Shown piece after piece: positions 18,421 to 30,104 of a stretch of DNA of 64,000 nt. The DNA is from Phaeodactylibacter xiamenensis (GTDB lineage: Bacteria > Bacteroidota > Bacteroidia > Chitinophagales > Saprospiraceae), in assembly GCF_000759025.1 (NCBI RefSeq), contig NZ_JPOS01000016.1, positions 1 through 64,000 of the forward strand, written 5' to 3'. A program made the position numbers and the translations under genes. Under the pieces are notes generated by a model that saw nothing but the letters and a program-made list of their open reading frames with translations, had not been told where the DNA came from and ran no database searches. The stretch's first letter is position 1. Each line of letters begins with the position of its first letter.

Positions 18421-20192
18421 CGGCAACGCAGCAACATACCACCGGCCGCGTCAACGGCATTATTTCCAACCTCGTCCTCGTAGAAGTGGACGGCCCGGTT
18501 GGGCAAAACGAAATCTGTTTTATTCAGCACGGCGACACCCCACTGATGGCAGAGGTCATTAAAGTGATGGGCGACAAAGCCTATGTGCAGGTTTTTGAGA
18601 GCACCCGCGGGCTCCGGCCCGGCATGGAGGTGCGCTTCGAAGGGCACATGCTTGAGGCTACCTTTGGCCCGGGCATTCTTTCCTGCAATTATGATGGCCT
18701 CATGCACGACCTGAGCACCATGAGCGGCATTTTCCTGCAAAGGGGCGACTACACCTCTGCCCTTGACCTGAAGAAGGAATGGGCATTCGAGCCTTTGGCT
18801 AAAGCCGGGGACGAAGCCACCGCCGGGCACTGGCTCGGGAAGGTAGACGAAAACGGTATTGCCCACAAAATTATGGTACCCTTCAAAATGAAAGGGCGCT
18901 ATACCGTGGAGGAAGTGATGCCGGCCGGCAACTACAAAGTTCAGGATACCATTGCTGTGCTCAAAGATGAGCGCGGGACCGAGTATAAAGTGAGCATGCT
19001 CCAAAAATTCCCTGTAAAACAGGCGGTGAAGGCGTACCGGGAGAAACCACGCCCGTTCCAACTACTGGAAACCGGCGTGCGCACCATTGACACCCTCAAT
19101 CCTATGGTGGAAGGTGGTACGGGCTTCATCCCGGGCCCCTTTGGCAGCGGCAAGACCGTACTGCAGCATGCCATTTCCAAACAGGCAGAAGCTGATATCG
19201 TAATCGTAGCCGCTTGTGGTGAGCGTGCCAACGAGGTCGTCGACCTTTTCGTGGAATTCCCAGAACTGGAAGACCCCTGGACCGGCCGTAAGCTCATGGA
19301 GCGGACCACCATTATTGCCAACACCTCCAATATGCCGGTGGCGGCACGGGAAGCTTCCGTTTACACCGCAATGTCGATTGCCGAGTACTACCGATCAATG
19401 GGGCTGAAAGTGCTGCTGTTGGCCGACTCCACCTCCCGCTGGGCACAGGCGCTCCGGGAAATGTCTAACCGGATGGAGGAATTGCCAGGCCCGGATGCCT
19501 TCCCGATGGACCTTCCGGCTATCGTGTCCAACTTCTACGCACGGGCGGGTTATGTGTACCTCAATAACGGAGAGACCGGCTCTATCACCTTCATCGGTAC
19601 AGTATCCCCTGCCGGTGGTAACCTCAAGGAGCCGGTGACGGAATCGACCAAGAAAGTGGCACGTTGTTTCTACGCCCTTTCCCAGTCCCGGGCGGACAGT
19701 AAGCGCTACCCGGCCATTGACCCCATTGAGAGCTATTCCAAATACCTGGAATACCCCGAATTGCAGCGGGTCCTGAACGAGCAAATTGAAGAAGGCTGGA
19801 CCGAAAAGGTCAACGAGCTAAAGAATATCCTGTTGCGGGGCAAGGAAGCCGCCGAGCAGATCAACATCCTCGGTGATGATGGGGTGTCTATTGATACTCA
19901 CCTGGTGTTCTGGCGGTCTGAAGTGGTGGATGAGATCATCCTCCAGCAAAACGCTTTCGACGAGGTGGATGCCCGCACACCTATGGACCGGCAGCAGTTC
20001 CTGGTCAACAAGGTGCTCGAAGTGGTGGCTACGCCCCTGAGCTTTGAGGGCTACGAGGCAATCAACCCCTACTTCAAGCGGGTCATCAATGCCATGAAGC
20101 AAATGAACTACTCAGAATTCGAGTCGGAAGCCTTCAATCAAAACATGAAGGAGCTGGAAGACACCCTGGCCGAACGTAAACAAGCAAACTAA
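18417..20192 (+). CDS. atpA: V-type ATPase catalytic subunit A
   Basis: This 591-residue protein is the nucleotide-hydrolysing subunit of V1. The P-loop is GPFGSGKT (240-247), preceded by the non-homologous region typical of A subunits (about 120-190). The catalytic GER motif (ACGERANEVVDLF), the DSTSRWAQALREMS segment and the PAGGN loop are all present. Length is normal for bacterial/archaeal A subunits. It overlaps the DUF2764 gene by 4 bp and precedes subunit B by 13 bp. Confidence 0.95.
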   Translation: MTATQQHTTGRVNGIISNLVLVEVDGPVGQNEICFIQHGDTPLMAEVIKVMGDKAYVQVFESTRGLRPGMEVRFEGHMLEATFGPGILSCNYDGLMHDLSTMSGIFLQRGDYTSALDLKKEWAFEPLAKAGDEATAGHWLGKVDENGIAHKIMVPFKMKGRYTVEEVMPAGNYKVQDTIAVLKDERGTEYKVSMLQKFPVKQAVKAYREKPRPFQLLETGVRTIDTLNPMVEGGTGFIPGPFGSGKTVLQHAISKQAEADIVIVAACGERANEVVDLFVEFPELEDPWTGRKLMERTTIIANTSNMPVAAREASVYTAMSIAEYYRSMGLKVLLLADSTSRWAQALREMSNRMEELPGPDAFPMDLPAIVSNFYARAGYVYLNNGETGSITFIGTVSPAGGNLKEPVTESTKKVARCFYALSQSRADSKRYPAIDPIESYSKYLEYPELQRVLNEQIEEGWTEKVNELKNILLRGKEAAEQINILGDDGVSIDTHLVFWRSEVVDEIILQQNAFDEVDARTPMDRQQFLVNKVLEVVATPLSFEGYEAINPYFKRVINAMKQMNYSEFESEAFNQNMKELEDTLAERKQAN

Positions 20193-20205
20193 AAAACGAA
20201 TCATC

Positions 20206-21528
20206 ATGCCTACCGCATTTCAACGGATATATACCAAGGTAGAGGAAATCACCAAAGCGACCTGCACGGTGCGTGCTACGGACGTTGGCTACGAAGACCT
20301 GGCCACCGTGAACGGGCAACTGGCTCAGGTGGTAAAAATTATGGGCGACGAAGTCACCCTGCAGGTATTCGCGGGCACGGAAGGGGTACCTACTAATGCC
20401 GAGGTCATTTTCCTGGGCAAAGCCCCAAGCCTGAAGGTGAGCGAGGCCCTGGCCGGACGCTTCTTCAATGCCTACGGCAACCCCATCGACGGCGGGCCGG
20501 AGGTGGAAGGAGAGGAACAGGAAATCGGCGGGCCCTCAGTAAACCCCGTGCGGCGGAAACAGCCTTCGGAGCTCATCACCACCGGTATTGCCGGTATCGA
20601 CCTCAACAACACCCTGGTCACCGGGCAAAAGATCCCCTTCTTTGCCGACCCCGATCAGCCGTTCAATCAGGTGATGGCTACCGTGGCCCTGCGTACCGCT
20701 GCCGACCGTATTGTGCTGGGCGGTATCGGGCTGACCAACGATGACTATCTCTACTTCAAAAGTGTATTTGAAAACGCCGGCGCCCTCCACCGTATCGTCA
20801 GCTTCGTGAATACCACCGAAGACCCGACTGTGGAGCGCCTGCTCGTACCCGATATGGCACTGACCGCTGCGGAATACTTCGCCGTAGAGAAAAAGGAAAA
20901 GGTGCTGGTGCTCCTCACCGATATGACCCTCTACGCCGATGCCCTGAGTATCGTCTCCAACCGTATGGATCAAATCCCCTCCAAAGACAGTATGCCGGGC
21001 TCCCTGTACAGTGACCTGGCCAAGCTATACGAAAAAGCCGTGCAGTTTGACGATGGTGGTTCCATTACGATTGTAGCCGTGACTACGCTTTCCGGTGGAG
21101 ATATTACCCACGCCATTCCGGATAATACCGGGTATATCACCGAAGGGCAGCTCTTCCTGCGCCGCGACACAGACATTGGCAAGGTAATCGTAGACCCCTT
21201 CCGCAGCCTCTCCCGTCTCAAGCAGCTGGTGATTGGTAAGAAGACCCGGGGAGACCACCCGCAGGTGATGAACGCCGCCGTGCGCCTCTACGCCGATGCC
21301 GCCAACGCCCGCACCAAGCTGGAGAACGGCTTCGAGCTGACCGACTACGACGAACGAACGCTGGAGTTTGCCCGGGAATATTCTGATAAACTCCTGGCTA
21401 TTGATGTGAATATTGATACGGACAAAATGCTGGATACGGCCTGGCAGTTGTTTGCCGCGCACTTCTCAAAAGCCGAAGTGGGCATCAAGCAATCCCTGAC
21501 GGACCAATACTGGCCCGAAAACCAATAA
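20206..21528 (+). CDS. atpB: V-type ATPase regulatory subunit B
   Basis: This 440-residue protein is the non-catalytic partner of subunit A. It lacks a functional P-loop, as expected (GQKIPFFADPDQPFNQ replaces it). Conserved B-subunit blocks are present: LTDMTLYADALSIVSNRMDQIP, GSLYSDLAKLYEKA and the arginine-containing region near SRLKQLVIGKKTRGDHP. The ATG follows an A-rich leader. The next gene (subunit D) starts 6 bp downstream. Confidence 0.95.
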   Translation: MPTAFQRIYTKVEEITKATCTVRATDVGYEDLATVNGQLAQVVKIMGDEVTLQVFAGTEGVPTNAEVIFLGKAPSLKVSEALAGRFFNAYGNPIDGGPEVEGEEQEIGGPSVNPVRRKQPSELITTGIAGIDLNNTLVTGQKIPFFADPDQPFNQVMATVALRTAADRIVLGGIGLTNDDYLYFKSVFENAGALHRIVSFVNTTEDPTVERLLVPDMALTAAEYFAVEKKEKVLVLLTDMTLYADALSIVSNRMDQIPSKDSMPGSLYSDLAKLYEKAVQFDDGGSITIVAVTTLSGGDITHAIPDNTGYITEGQLFLRRDTDIGKVIVDPFRSLSRLKQLVIGKKTRGDHPQVMNAAVRLYADAANARTKLENGFELTDYDERTLEFAREYSDKLLAIDVNIDTDKMLDTAWQLFAAHFSKAEVGIKQSLTDQYWPENQ

Positions 21529-21534
21529 TGAGCT

Positions 21535-22127
21535 ATGGCTATCGCTTTCCAATATAACAAGACGTCCCTGCAGCACCTCAAGAAGCAGCTCAAGATTCGT
21601 GAGAATGCCCTGCCAATCCTTAAGAATAAGGAGGCCGCCCTGCGCGTAGAGGTCAAAAAAGCCCGTAAGGAAGCGGAGCAGGTGGCGGCAGAATTGGAAC
21701 AGACGATTGACCGGCACGAAAGTATGGCCGGGCTTTGGGAAGAATTTGATTTCAATCTGCTAGAGGTGGAATCCGTTGAAATAGGCAGCCAAAAAGTGGC
21801 CGGCGTAGCCACACCGGTCCTCAAAGACATACAGTTCATCCGCCACCCGTTCAGCCTTTTCAACCGACCGGCCTGGTTTCCGGCAGGGATGGAACTGCTC
21901 AAGCAGTGGATAGAGCTCGCGCTGCGCCGCAAAGTCATCCTGCAGAAAATGGACCGCCTCGAGTTTGCCCGAAAAAAGACCACTCAAAAGGTCAACCTGT
22001 ACGAAAAAGTGCAGATCCCCGGTTATGAAGATGCCATCCGAAAGATTGAGCGCTATCTGGAGGACGAAGAGAATTTGGCGAAAGCCGCCCAGAAGATTGT
22101 GAAAAAGCGCAGCAACAGCGATGCCTT

Positions 22128-22131
<4 letters not shown>
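21535..22131 (+). CDS. atpD: V-type ATPase central-stalk subunit D
   Basis: This 198-residue protein forms the rotating shaft inside the A3B3 ring. It has the expected pattern of an N-terminal coiled-coil arm (about 5-70, LQHLKKQLKIRENALPILKNK) and a C-terminal arm (about 140-198, LEFARKKTTQKVNLYEKVQIPG) that pair as one long hairpin. Length is normal. Its stop overlaps the start of subunit I. No gene for the partner subunit F is found in the operon. Confidence 0.9.
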
Positions 22132-24393
<2,262 letters not shown>

Positions 24394-24444
24394 ACCGCCA
24401 AACCGGCTGGTAAAGGGCCTGTTTTGATCGGCTCCATAGTCAAA

Positions 24445-24456
24445 TAGCTATAGCTA
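24445..24456. promoter_or_regulatory. Perfect 12-bp palindrome at the Crp/Fnr gene start
   Basis: TAGCTATAGCTA is a perfect palindrome whose last base is the A of the ATG at 24456. A regulator bound here would block initiation of its own gene, so it may be an autoregulatory site. One copy of a 12-bp palindrome is weak evidence by itself. Confidence 0.35.
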
Positions 24457-25073
24457 TGCTTTTCAAGACCTATCTGCAGCAAGTCGCCTCCCTCTCTGAA
24501 GAAGAGTGGGAGGCCGCAAGCTCTGTATTTATCAGAGACACCTACCCGAAAGGTGCCTACTACATCCGGGAGCAGCAGTATTGCAACAAAATCTCCTTCA
24601 TTGAGAAGGGCCTTTTCAAGCTCTTTTACCTTCATGAAGGAGACGAGAAGATCATGATGTTCTTTTCCGAGCAGCAATTCGTCACTGACTACTTTAGCTA
24701 TCTGACCCGGACACCTTCCGTACGGCCCATTCAAGCTGTGGAAGACTCCGTAGTTTACAGTATTTTCAGGGATGACCTTGAAGCCCTGTTCAATACCTCA
24801 AAGAGCTGGGAGCGTATTGGCAGATTGCTGTCAGAGCGCTCCTACATTATCTCGGTACAACGCGCCAACCGGCTGTTACACGATGATCCGGATACCCGCT
24901 TTGATGCGCTGATGAGGGAGCAGCCTGAATTATTGCAACGGGTCCCACAGTATATGATTGCCTCTTACCTCAACGTGAAGCCCGAGACCCTCAGCCGGAT
25001 CAAACGGCGACGAATGGGCCTCGATTCGATTAAACCCTCCGTCCACGATCCTATTGACCCTGACCTCACCTGA
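24456..25073 (+). CDS. Crp/Fnr-family transcription regulator
   Basis: This 205-residue protein has an N-terminal cyclic-nucleotide-binding-type beta roll (about 20-120) and a C-terminal winged helix-turn-helix (about 150-195, QYMIASYLNVKPETLSRIKRR). There is no Fnr-type Cys cluster, so an Fe-S sensor is unlikely. The IREQQYCNKISFIEKGLFKLFY segment is typical of the Bacteroidota subfamily whose ligand is mostly unknown. It follows subunit K by 62 bp and precedes a secreted SRPBCC protein, which it may control. Confidence 0.88.
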   Translation: MLFKTYLQQVASLSEEEWEAASSVFIRDTYPKGAYYIREQQYCNKISFIEKGLFKLFYLHEGDEKIMMFFSEQQFVTDYFSYLTRTPSVRPIQAVEDSVVYSIFRDDLEALFNTSKSWERIGRLLSERSYIISVQRANRLLHDDPDTRFDALMREQPELLQRVPQYMIASYLNVKPETLSRIKRRRMGLDSIKPSVHDPIDPDLT

Positions 25074-25150
25074 TCTTTCTTGATCCGGATCAATGAATGC
25101 TTTCTCATTTGCTACGAGTTTTGCATAAACCTATCAAAACTCTAAATACA

Positions 25151-25732
25151 ATGACGCGAAAGTTTTTGATTTTAAGCTTATTTCTTTTGAACGCTGGGCC
25201 TGCCGGCACCCAAATACCGAAGCCAAGGGCAACTATCAATCGTGTCCAAACGGATTACCAGGGCAAAAGGGTAAAGGCCCGGCAGCTCAGCGTGCAGTCT
25301 GAAATCCCAATGCCTGTAGAGGAAGTATGGGCTAAGGTACAAACCCCTGCATTGCTGGAATTTGTAGCAAAGGGCATGATCCGTTTTAATCCAATGGACG
25401 AGGGGTTTCCAGAAAAATGGGAAGCCGGTAAAACTTACAGCACCCGAATGCGCATTTGGGGGGTCCTGCCATTCGGAGGGATTCACTATCTGAAGATTGA
25501 AAAGATCGACGAAAGCAAATACCAAATCGCTACCCATGAATGGGACAACCGGGCAAAGATTTGGAAGCACGAAATTACGCTAAAGGATCTGGGCGATGGC
25601 CGTACCCATTATGAAGACACTATCGTGATCTATGGTGGTGGGCTTACCGGACTTATCACCAGATTTGCCAGGCGGTTCTATATTCACAGGCAAAAACGAT
25701 GGCAGATTGTGGCTGAAGAGGGAATAGACTGA
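25151..25732 (+). CDS. Exported SRPBCC-fold protein
   Basis: This 193-residue protein is translated from the ATG at 25151, where a signal peptide begins (MTRKFLILSLFLLNAGPAG). The longer frame from 25097 would put 18 residues ahead of it. The mature part looks like a polyketide-cyclase/START-type ligand-binding fold: SVQSEIPMPVEEVWAKVQTPALLEFV at the front and a C-terminal helix (LITRFARRFYIHRQKRWQIVAEE). It has no recognisable catalytic residues, and a ligand cannot be named. It is convergent with the Uma2 gene, with a 13-bp gap. Confidence 0.7.
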   Translation: MTRKFLILSLFLLNAGPAGTQIPKPRATINRVQTDYQGKRVKARQLSVQSEIPMPVEEVWAKVQTPALLEFVAKGMIRFNPMDEGFPEKWEAGKTYSTRMRIWGVLPFGGIHYLKIEKIDESKYQIATHEWDNRAKIWKHEITLKDLGDGRTHYEDTIVIYGGGLTGLITRFARRFYIHRQKRWQIVAEEGID

Positions 25733-25745
25733 GCATTGAAAAGCA

Positions 25746-26378
25746 TCAGAACGTCACCTTCCGGTATAAATCCCGCAGCAGAAAACCTCCCTCGCCCAGT
25801 ACCGGGCAAGACTCGGATTCAGCTGTAAAATCCCGCAGCAGCCATCCATCCTGCTCGGGCTCACGGGTGTAGCTCGTTACCCGCATGGATGTACTGTGAA
25901 TAAACAACAGCTGCTGTACAGAGGGCATTTCGCGGTAGTGGCGTAGCTTGGTAGAGAGGTCTTCCTGCTCGGTGGAAGGAGACAGTACTTCGACCAGCAG
26001 GACTGGGTTGGTGGTAGCGTTTACCCCGGGCAGCACTTCTTTCTTCTCGGCTTTCCCCCTGACGACGGTACAATCCGCGTTGTAGTAATTTTTGGTTATG
26101 CCCTCTGCGTAAAGGGGCAGATTGCTGCCGTAGATGTAATAAGTATCATCTTTGTCCAAAAGATTACTGATCAACTTGATTATTGCAGCAACGATCAATT
26201 CATGATTATCAGAAGCTTGGCCCATAACAGAAATAATTTCGCCACCGTAGTACTCCACGCGGTACTCTGCAGCAGGCAGGATCTCCAAAAAGTCTTCCCA
26301 GCTTGCCGCAATACGCAGCTCTGTGCCGTATTTCAGGCGTTCTTCCAGGGTTGTGGGGATTTGAGTGGTGACCTCCAT
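25746..26378 (-). CDS. Uma2-family (DUF820) restriction-endonuclease-fold protein
   Basis: This 210-residue protein has the Uma2 layout: an N-terminal helical part (SWEDFLEILPAAEYRVEYYGGEIISVMG), a central NYYNADCTVVRG motif with the metal-binding Asp, and PVLLVEVLSPSTEQEDLSTKLRHYREM, where Glu and Lys complete a PD-(D/E)XK-like site. The family is abundant in cyanobacteria and Bacteroidota and its role is unclear; some members sit in mobile regions. It is the last of four closely spaced minus-strand genes (28887 to 25746). Confidence 0.85.
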   Translation of the reverse strand: MEVTTQIPTTLEERLKYGTELRIAASWEDFLEILPAAEYRVEYYGGEIISVMGQASDNHELIVAAIIKLISNLLDKDDTYYIYGSNLPLYAEGITKNYYNADCTVVRGKAEKKEVLPGVNATTNPVLLVEVLSPSTEQEDLSTKLRHYREMPSVQQLLFIHSTSMRVTSYTREPEQDGWLLRDFTAESESCPVLGEGGFLLRDLYRKVTF

Positions 26379-26434
26379 CGGTTAAAGTTTAAATTTTTTC
26401 TGTAGCATAAGTTGGGTTCATATTTATGACGCGC

Positions 26435-26923
26435 TTAAAACAGGCTTCCCTGACGGGCAAAGCTCAGCGGGTTTTCCAATTCCAGCAACTGCCGTTTCAT
26501 ATCCAACCCGTAAAAGTACCCTTGCAGTTCCCCGCTTTTGGCAATACACCGGTGACAGGGCACGATGATGGCAATAGGGTTGTGCCGGTTGGCCTGTCCT
26601 ACCGCACGTACAGCTTTTTTATCCCCCAGATTTTCAGCAATTGCCTGATAGGTGGTAGTGTGGCCATAGGGGATTTTCAAAAGTTCATTCCAGACGGCTC
26701 TGTGGAAAGGCGGGGCATCTCCGAAGTCAAGCTTGAGGTTAAAGCCATCCCGGTCGCCGCGAAAGTATTCCGCCAGTTGCTGTATGCAGGGTTTGAGGAC
26801 CGCAGGGATAGGCCCCGTGGGACAAGGCTTGGTCGACACCATCTGAACCAGGCTGATGCCATCTTCACTACCCTCTACGCGAAGGCAGCCAAACGGGGAC
26901 AGGAAATGGGCGTATTCAGTCAC
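26435..26923 (-). CDS. ogt: Methylated-DNA--protein-cysteine methyltransferase
   Basis: This 162-residue suicide enzyme removes alkyl groups from O6-alkylguanine. The acceptor Cys123 lies in the conserved VPCHRCI motif. The DNA-binding helix (KIPYGHTTTYQAIAENLG, then AVRAVGQANRHNP) contains the Arg finger. The segment after the active site reads GYFYGLDMK where most family members have GYxGG, a small departure. Length suits the Ogt type without an Ada N-domain. It is 45 bp downstream of the methyltransferase gene. Confidence 0.9.
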   Translation of the reverse strand: MTEYAHFLSPFGCLRVEGSEDGISLVQMVSTKPCPTGPIPAVLKPCIQQLAEYFRGDRDGFNLKLDFGDAPPFHRAVWNELLKIPYGHTTTYQAIAENLGDKKAVRAVGQANRHNPIAIIVPCHRCIAKSGELQGYFYGLDMKRQLLELENPLSFARQGSLF

Positions 26924-26968
26924 GGCTTGAAGATTATAGCTGTAATTTACCGGTTTTTCACCAATTCT

Positions 26969-27754
26969 TCAATCTTTATCTGCCCGGAGAGGCTTCACCG
27001 CCATCACGCGCAGCCTTTTGTAGTCGGCATACCAATGCCCATCCCGAAAAAGGTGGGGGCGGGCCGCTGCCTGTACCTGTGCTCTAATTTCAGCCGCTTT
27101 TCCCTCAGGGACTCCTTCGAAGAAAGCGCCGGCAAACATACTCAGCCAGTCTTCCACACCGTGCGCCGACGATTGCAATTGCGTGGGGCGGTCGTAATGT
27201 TGGGCGATTTCCACCTGAAACCCAGCAGCCTCCAGCGCACTTGTGTAGGTGCCGATGCCCGGGAAGAACCAAAGCTGCAATTCACTTTGAGACCGGTAAC
27301 CACGGTTTTGCAATTCGGTGCGGAGCTGCCGGATGATCTGTTCAATATTCCCGGCTCCACCCATTTCCAGCACCAGCCTGCCCCCCGGCTTCAAATGACG
27401 GTACATGCACGCTATTGCCGCCTGATAATCCAGTACCCAATGCAAAGTGGCATTGGAAAAAATTGCATCGAATGGCTCCGTGAATGAAAAATCAGCGGCA
27501 TCACCCACCTCAAAGTGCAGCTCCGGAAATGCCCTGCGCGCTTGTTCAACCATCTCCGCTGAGGCATCCATCCCGACCACCTCACAACCAGCCTGAGCGA
27601 TTGTATGAGCCAGGTGCCCGGTACCACAGCCCAAATCCAGGATACGCTCCCTCGGCTTAGGGGCCAGCCATTCGATTAGGCCTTTGCCGTATTCCGCTAC
27701 AAAGGCATGCTTTTGGTCATAGAGTTGGGCGTTCCAAACCGTGCGCTGCTTCAT
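26969..27754 (-). CDS. Class I SAM-dependent methyltransferase (Tam-like)
   Basis: This 261-residue protein has a Rossmann SAM-binding motif I (ERILDLGCGTGHLA, about residues 36-49), an acidic residue after strand 2 (VVGMDAS) and motif PFDAIFSNATLHWVLD. The overall layout, including VWNAQLYDQKHAFV at the start and a C-terminal helical cap, resembles trans-aconitate 2-methyltransferases, but the substrate cannot be fixed from sequence. Its start overlaps the stop of the upstream sorbosone-dehydrogenase-like gene by 4 bp. Confidence 0.85.
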   Translation of the reverse strand: MKQRTVWNAQLYDQKHAFVAEYGKGLIEWLAPKPRERILDLGCGTGHLAHTIAQAGCEVVGMDASAEMVEQARRAFPELHFEVGDAADFSFTEPFDAIFSNATLHWVLDYQAAIACMYRHLKPGGRLVLEMGGAGNIEQIIRQLRTELQNRGYRSQSELQLWFFPGIGTYTSALEAAGFQVEIAQHYDRPTQLQSSAHGVEDWLSMFAGAFFEGVPEGKAAEIRAQVQAAARPHLFRDGHWYADYKRLRVMAVKPLRADKD

Positions 27755-28887
27755 GACTTGGGGTTGTAGTAAATCCGGTAAATGGCATCGGCAAAATCAT
27801 CGCTCACCAGCATAGACCCGTCCGGGAGCAACTCTATATCTACCGGGCGGCCCCAGACCTCCCCCTTGTCCAGCCACCCCTCAGCGAAGGGTTTATAACT
27901 GACCACTTCATTGCCGTCCAGGGTAGCCATCATGACCCGATAACCAATCTTTTCGCTGCGGTTCCAGGAGCCATGCTCAGCAACGAAAATTTGCCCCTGA
28001 TAAGGTTCCGGGAACTGCTTACTGGTATAAAATTCCAGCCCAAGCGGCGCTACATGAGGACCGAGTTTTGCAGCCGGCGGGGTGAAGTCTGAGCAGGGGG
28101 CAGTATCTCCAAATTCAGGGTCCGGCAAATCGCCCTGATGGCAGTAAGGGTAGCCAAAGTGCAGCCCGTCTTCCGGTGCCCGGTTGAGCTCACAGTAAGG
28201 TTGATCATCGCCCATCCAGTCGCGCCCGTTGTCCGTAAACCAAAGCTCGCCTGTTTCGGGGTGCCAGGTGAAGCCTACGGTATTGCGGATGCCCTCCTGA
28301 ACGACCTCCATGCCGGTCCCGTCCGGATTGAGGCGGGTGATGGAAGCAAATACGGGCTTTTCACTTTTGCAGATATTGCAGGGGGCACCCACCGGCACAT
28401 AAAGCTTGCCATCCGGCCCAAAGGCGATATACTTCCAACCATGGTGAGTTTCGGTCGGATAACCATCGTAGACCACTTCGGGCTCACCGGGGTTATCCAG
28501 CCGGCTTTCAATATCCGGAAAGCGCAGGATGCGGCTGACCTCCGCCACGTACAGGTCGCCATCCCGGAACGCCACCCCATTCGGCATTTTGAGCCCGGCA
28601 GCCAGCACATACTGCTGATTAGGGCGACCATCGCCGTTGGTGTCTTTTAGGGCATAGACTTTACCCTCGCCTCTGGTGCCCACGAATAGCGTACCATCCG
28701 GGGAGAGGTCCATGGAGCGGGCATTTTTCACGCCTTCGGCATACACTTCTATTTCAAAACCTTCCGGCAACTGTATTTTATCCACAGGCAATTTGGAAGA
28801 TTTGAACAGCTTGGGGCCGGGTGGGTTGATCTTCCCGCAGCTGAAGGCGAGCAGGGGGATAAGGACAAAAATGGGTAGTAATCGCAT
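27751..28887 (-). CDS. Sorbosone dehydrogenase-like lipoprotein (PQQ-type propeller)
   Basis: This 378-residue protein starts with a lipoprotein signal (lipobox LAFSC, Cys17), so it is anchored in the envelope. The rest is a six-bladed propeller of the soluble glucose/sorbosone dehydrogenase family: GFEIEVYAEGVKNARSMDLSPDG, EVSRILRFPDIESR, HGWKYIAFGPDGKLYVPVG and a C-terminal RPVDIELLPDGSMLVSDD. The usual active-site His (THHGWK) is present. Many Bacteroidota members of this family are of unproven activity. It shares a 4-bp overlap with the downstream methyltransferase. Confidence 0.85.
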   Translation of the reverse strand: MRLLPIFVLIPLLAFSCGKINPPGPKLFKSSKLPVDKIQLPEGFEIEVYAEGVKNARSMDLSPDGTLFVGTRGEGKVYALKDTNGDGRPNQQYVLAAGLKMPNGVAFRDGDLYVAEVSRILRFPDIESRLDNPGEPEVVYDGYPTETHHGWKYIAFGPDGKLYVPVGAPCNICKSEKPVFASITRLNPDGTGMEVVQEGIRNTVGFTWHPETGELWFTDNGRDWMGDDQPYCELNRAPEDGLHFGYPYCHQGDLPDPEFGDTAPCSDFTPPAAKLGPHVAPLGLEFYTSKQFPEPYQGQIFVAEHGSWNRSEKIGYRVMMATLDGNEVVSYKPFAEGWLDKGEVWGRPVDIELLPDGSMLVSDDFADAIYRIYYNPKS

Positions 28888-28967
28888 GGACTTTTTTAGA
28901 GGGAACAGATTTCCGGCATCCAGAGTTGGAAAAGACCCTCCTGTTTACGCGACGCTGCTAACTGCTT

Positions 28968-30014
28968 TTACCGGACTTCAATTTCCACCCGCCGGTTGGC
29001 CGCTTGCTGCCCTTCGGATCTGGCCCTTGGGTAGCGCATTTCCCAGTTGCCATGGGCTTTCCACGAAAGGCGGGCGGCGTCAATGCCATGGCTTGTCAAA
29101 AATTCATAAATATGCTTTGCCCGGTCTTCGGAAAGCTTGAAATTATCAGAAGATGGGCTCACCGGGGGAGCATTGGGTACATTGACATGCCCGTGGATGA
29201 TGATCTCCAGATCGGCATTGAGCTCCATAAACCGTAGCAGCCGGTCGAGTTCCGGTAATGATTTCCGGAGGAGTACGGCCTGATCACCCACAAAGTGCAA
29301 CCGTTTGACCGGAAGTTTAGCACCGGCATCCGCCGGGGGCAATGGCAGTGTAGCCTCTACATCCGCTGCAGAAGCGTCGGGCGCCAGTATTTTCGTATCA
29401 AAAAAGAAGCCCTTTGCGAAGGCATCCAGGCGCACGGGCTGCAGGGCAGGTATCAGGGTGGAGAACTGCCCGGTGGTATCCGTTTTAAGAGAATCCCTCC
29501 AGTTGTCCGTGGAAAGGTGGACGGTGGCAGGCACGCCAGTGCTGTCTGTCTGACTGCTGATTTGCCCCGTGAGTGCACGCATGGGCACGGTTGAATACAC
29601 CTGCACCTCTACCCGGCGGTTTTGCTGCCGCCCCTCCGGTGTATCGTTATTGGCTACGGGTGCCGCCTCACCTTTGCCTACCTGCTGAAGCGTACTGTCC
29701 GGGATACCCGCTGCGGTAAGAAAGTCTGACACAGCCCGGGCACGCCTTTTCGAAAGGGCAAGATTGGCTCCGGAACCCCCGACTGCATCTGTATGTGCAG
29801 TCAGGCGGATATCGAGCCCCGGCAATTCCACGATATCAATGGCTAGTTGCTGCAGGCAGGCGCGGGCGTTGGCGGTCAGGCTATCCGCACCAAAATCGAA
29901 GTAAACAGGGAGGTCGCAGTATTGGGTGCGCTGGGTATTTTGTGCAGTACCGGTAAACATCAGCAGGCAGAGGAGGAAGGGGAGCAGGAGACGTGGCATG
30001 TTTTTTCTGCTCAT
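28968..30014 (-). CDS. Envelope protein with two OmpA-type peptidoglycan-binding domains
   Basis: This 348-residue protein has a signal peptide (cleavage near TGTAQ). An OmpA C-like domain (about 35-138) shows YFDFGADSLTANARACL, LTAHTDAVGG and RRARAVSDFL, ending EGRQQNRRVEVQV. A middle beta domain (about 145-225, RALTGQISSQTDSTGVPATV) resembles a carboxypeptidase-regulatory/CNA-B-like domain. A second OmpA-like domain (about 235-348) has IHGHVNVPN, SEDRAKHIYEFLTSHGI and EGQQAANRRVEIEVR. Two peptidoglycan-binding domains in one protein without a beta barrel could cross-link the wall. A shorter start at MPRLLLP is possible. Confidence 0.82.
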   Translation of the reverse strand: MSRKNMPRLLLPFLLCLLMFTGTAQNTQRTQYCDLPVYFDFGADSLTANARACLQQLAIDIVELPGLDIRLTAHTDAVGGSGANLALSKRRARAVSDFLTAAGIPDSTLQQVGKGEAAPVANNDTPEGRQQNRRVEVQVYSTVPMRALTGQISSQTDSTGVPATVHLSTDNWRDSLKTDTTGQFSTLIPALQPVRLDAFAKGFFFDTKILAPDASAADVEATLPLPPADAGAKLPVKRLHFVGDQAVLLRKSLPELDRLLRFMELNADLEIIIHGHVNVPNAPPVSPSSDNFKLSEDRAKHIYEFLTSHGIDAARLSWKAHGNWEMRYPRARSEGQQAANRRVEIEVR

Positions 30015-30104
30015 AATACACTGTTGAGCAAATAGTTACAGCATAAAGCACTCCAATTCCAAAAACAAGGTTATTGCTGTAGCAAAGCCAGGGTTTCATT
30101 CGTC

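Noticed and set aside
26426-27487. 353-codon open frame on the plus strand
   Set aside because: It runs antisense across the repair protein and methyltransferase genes, both strongly supported by catalytic motifs.
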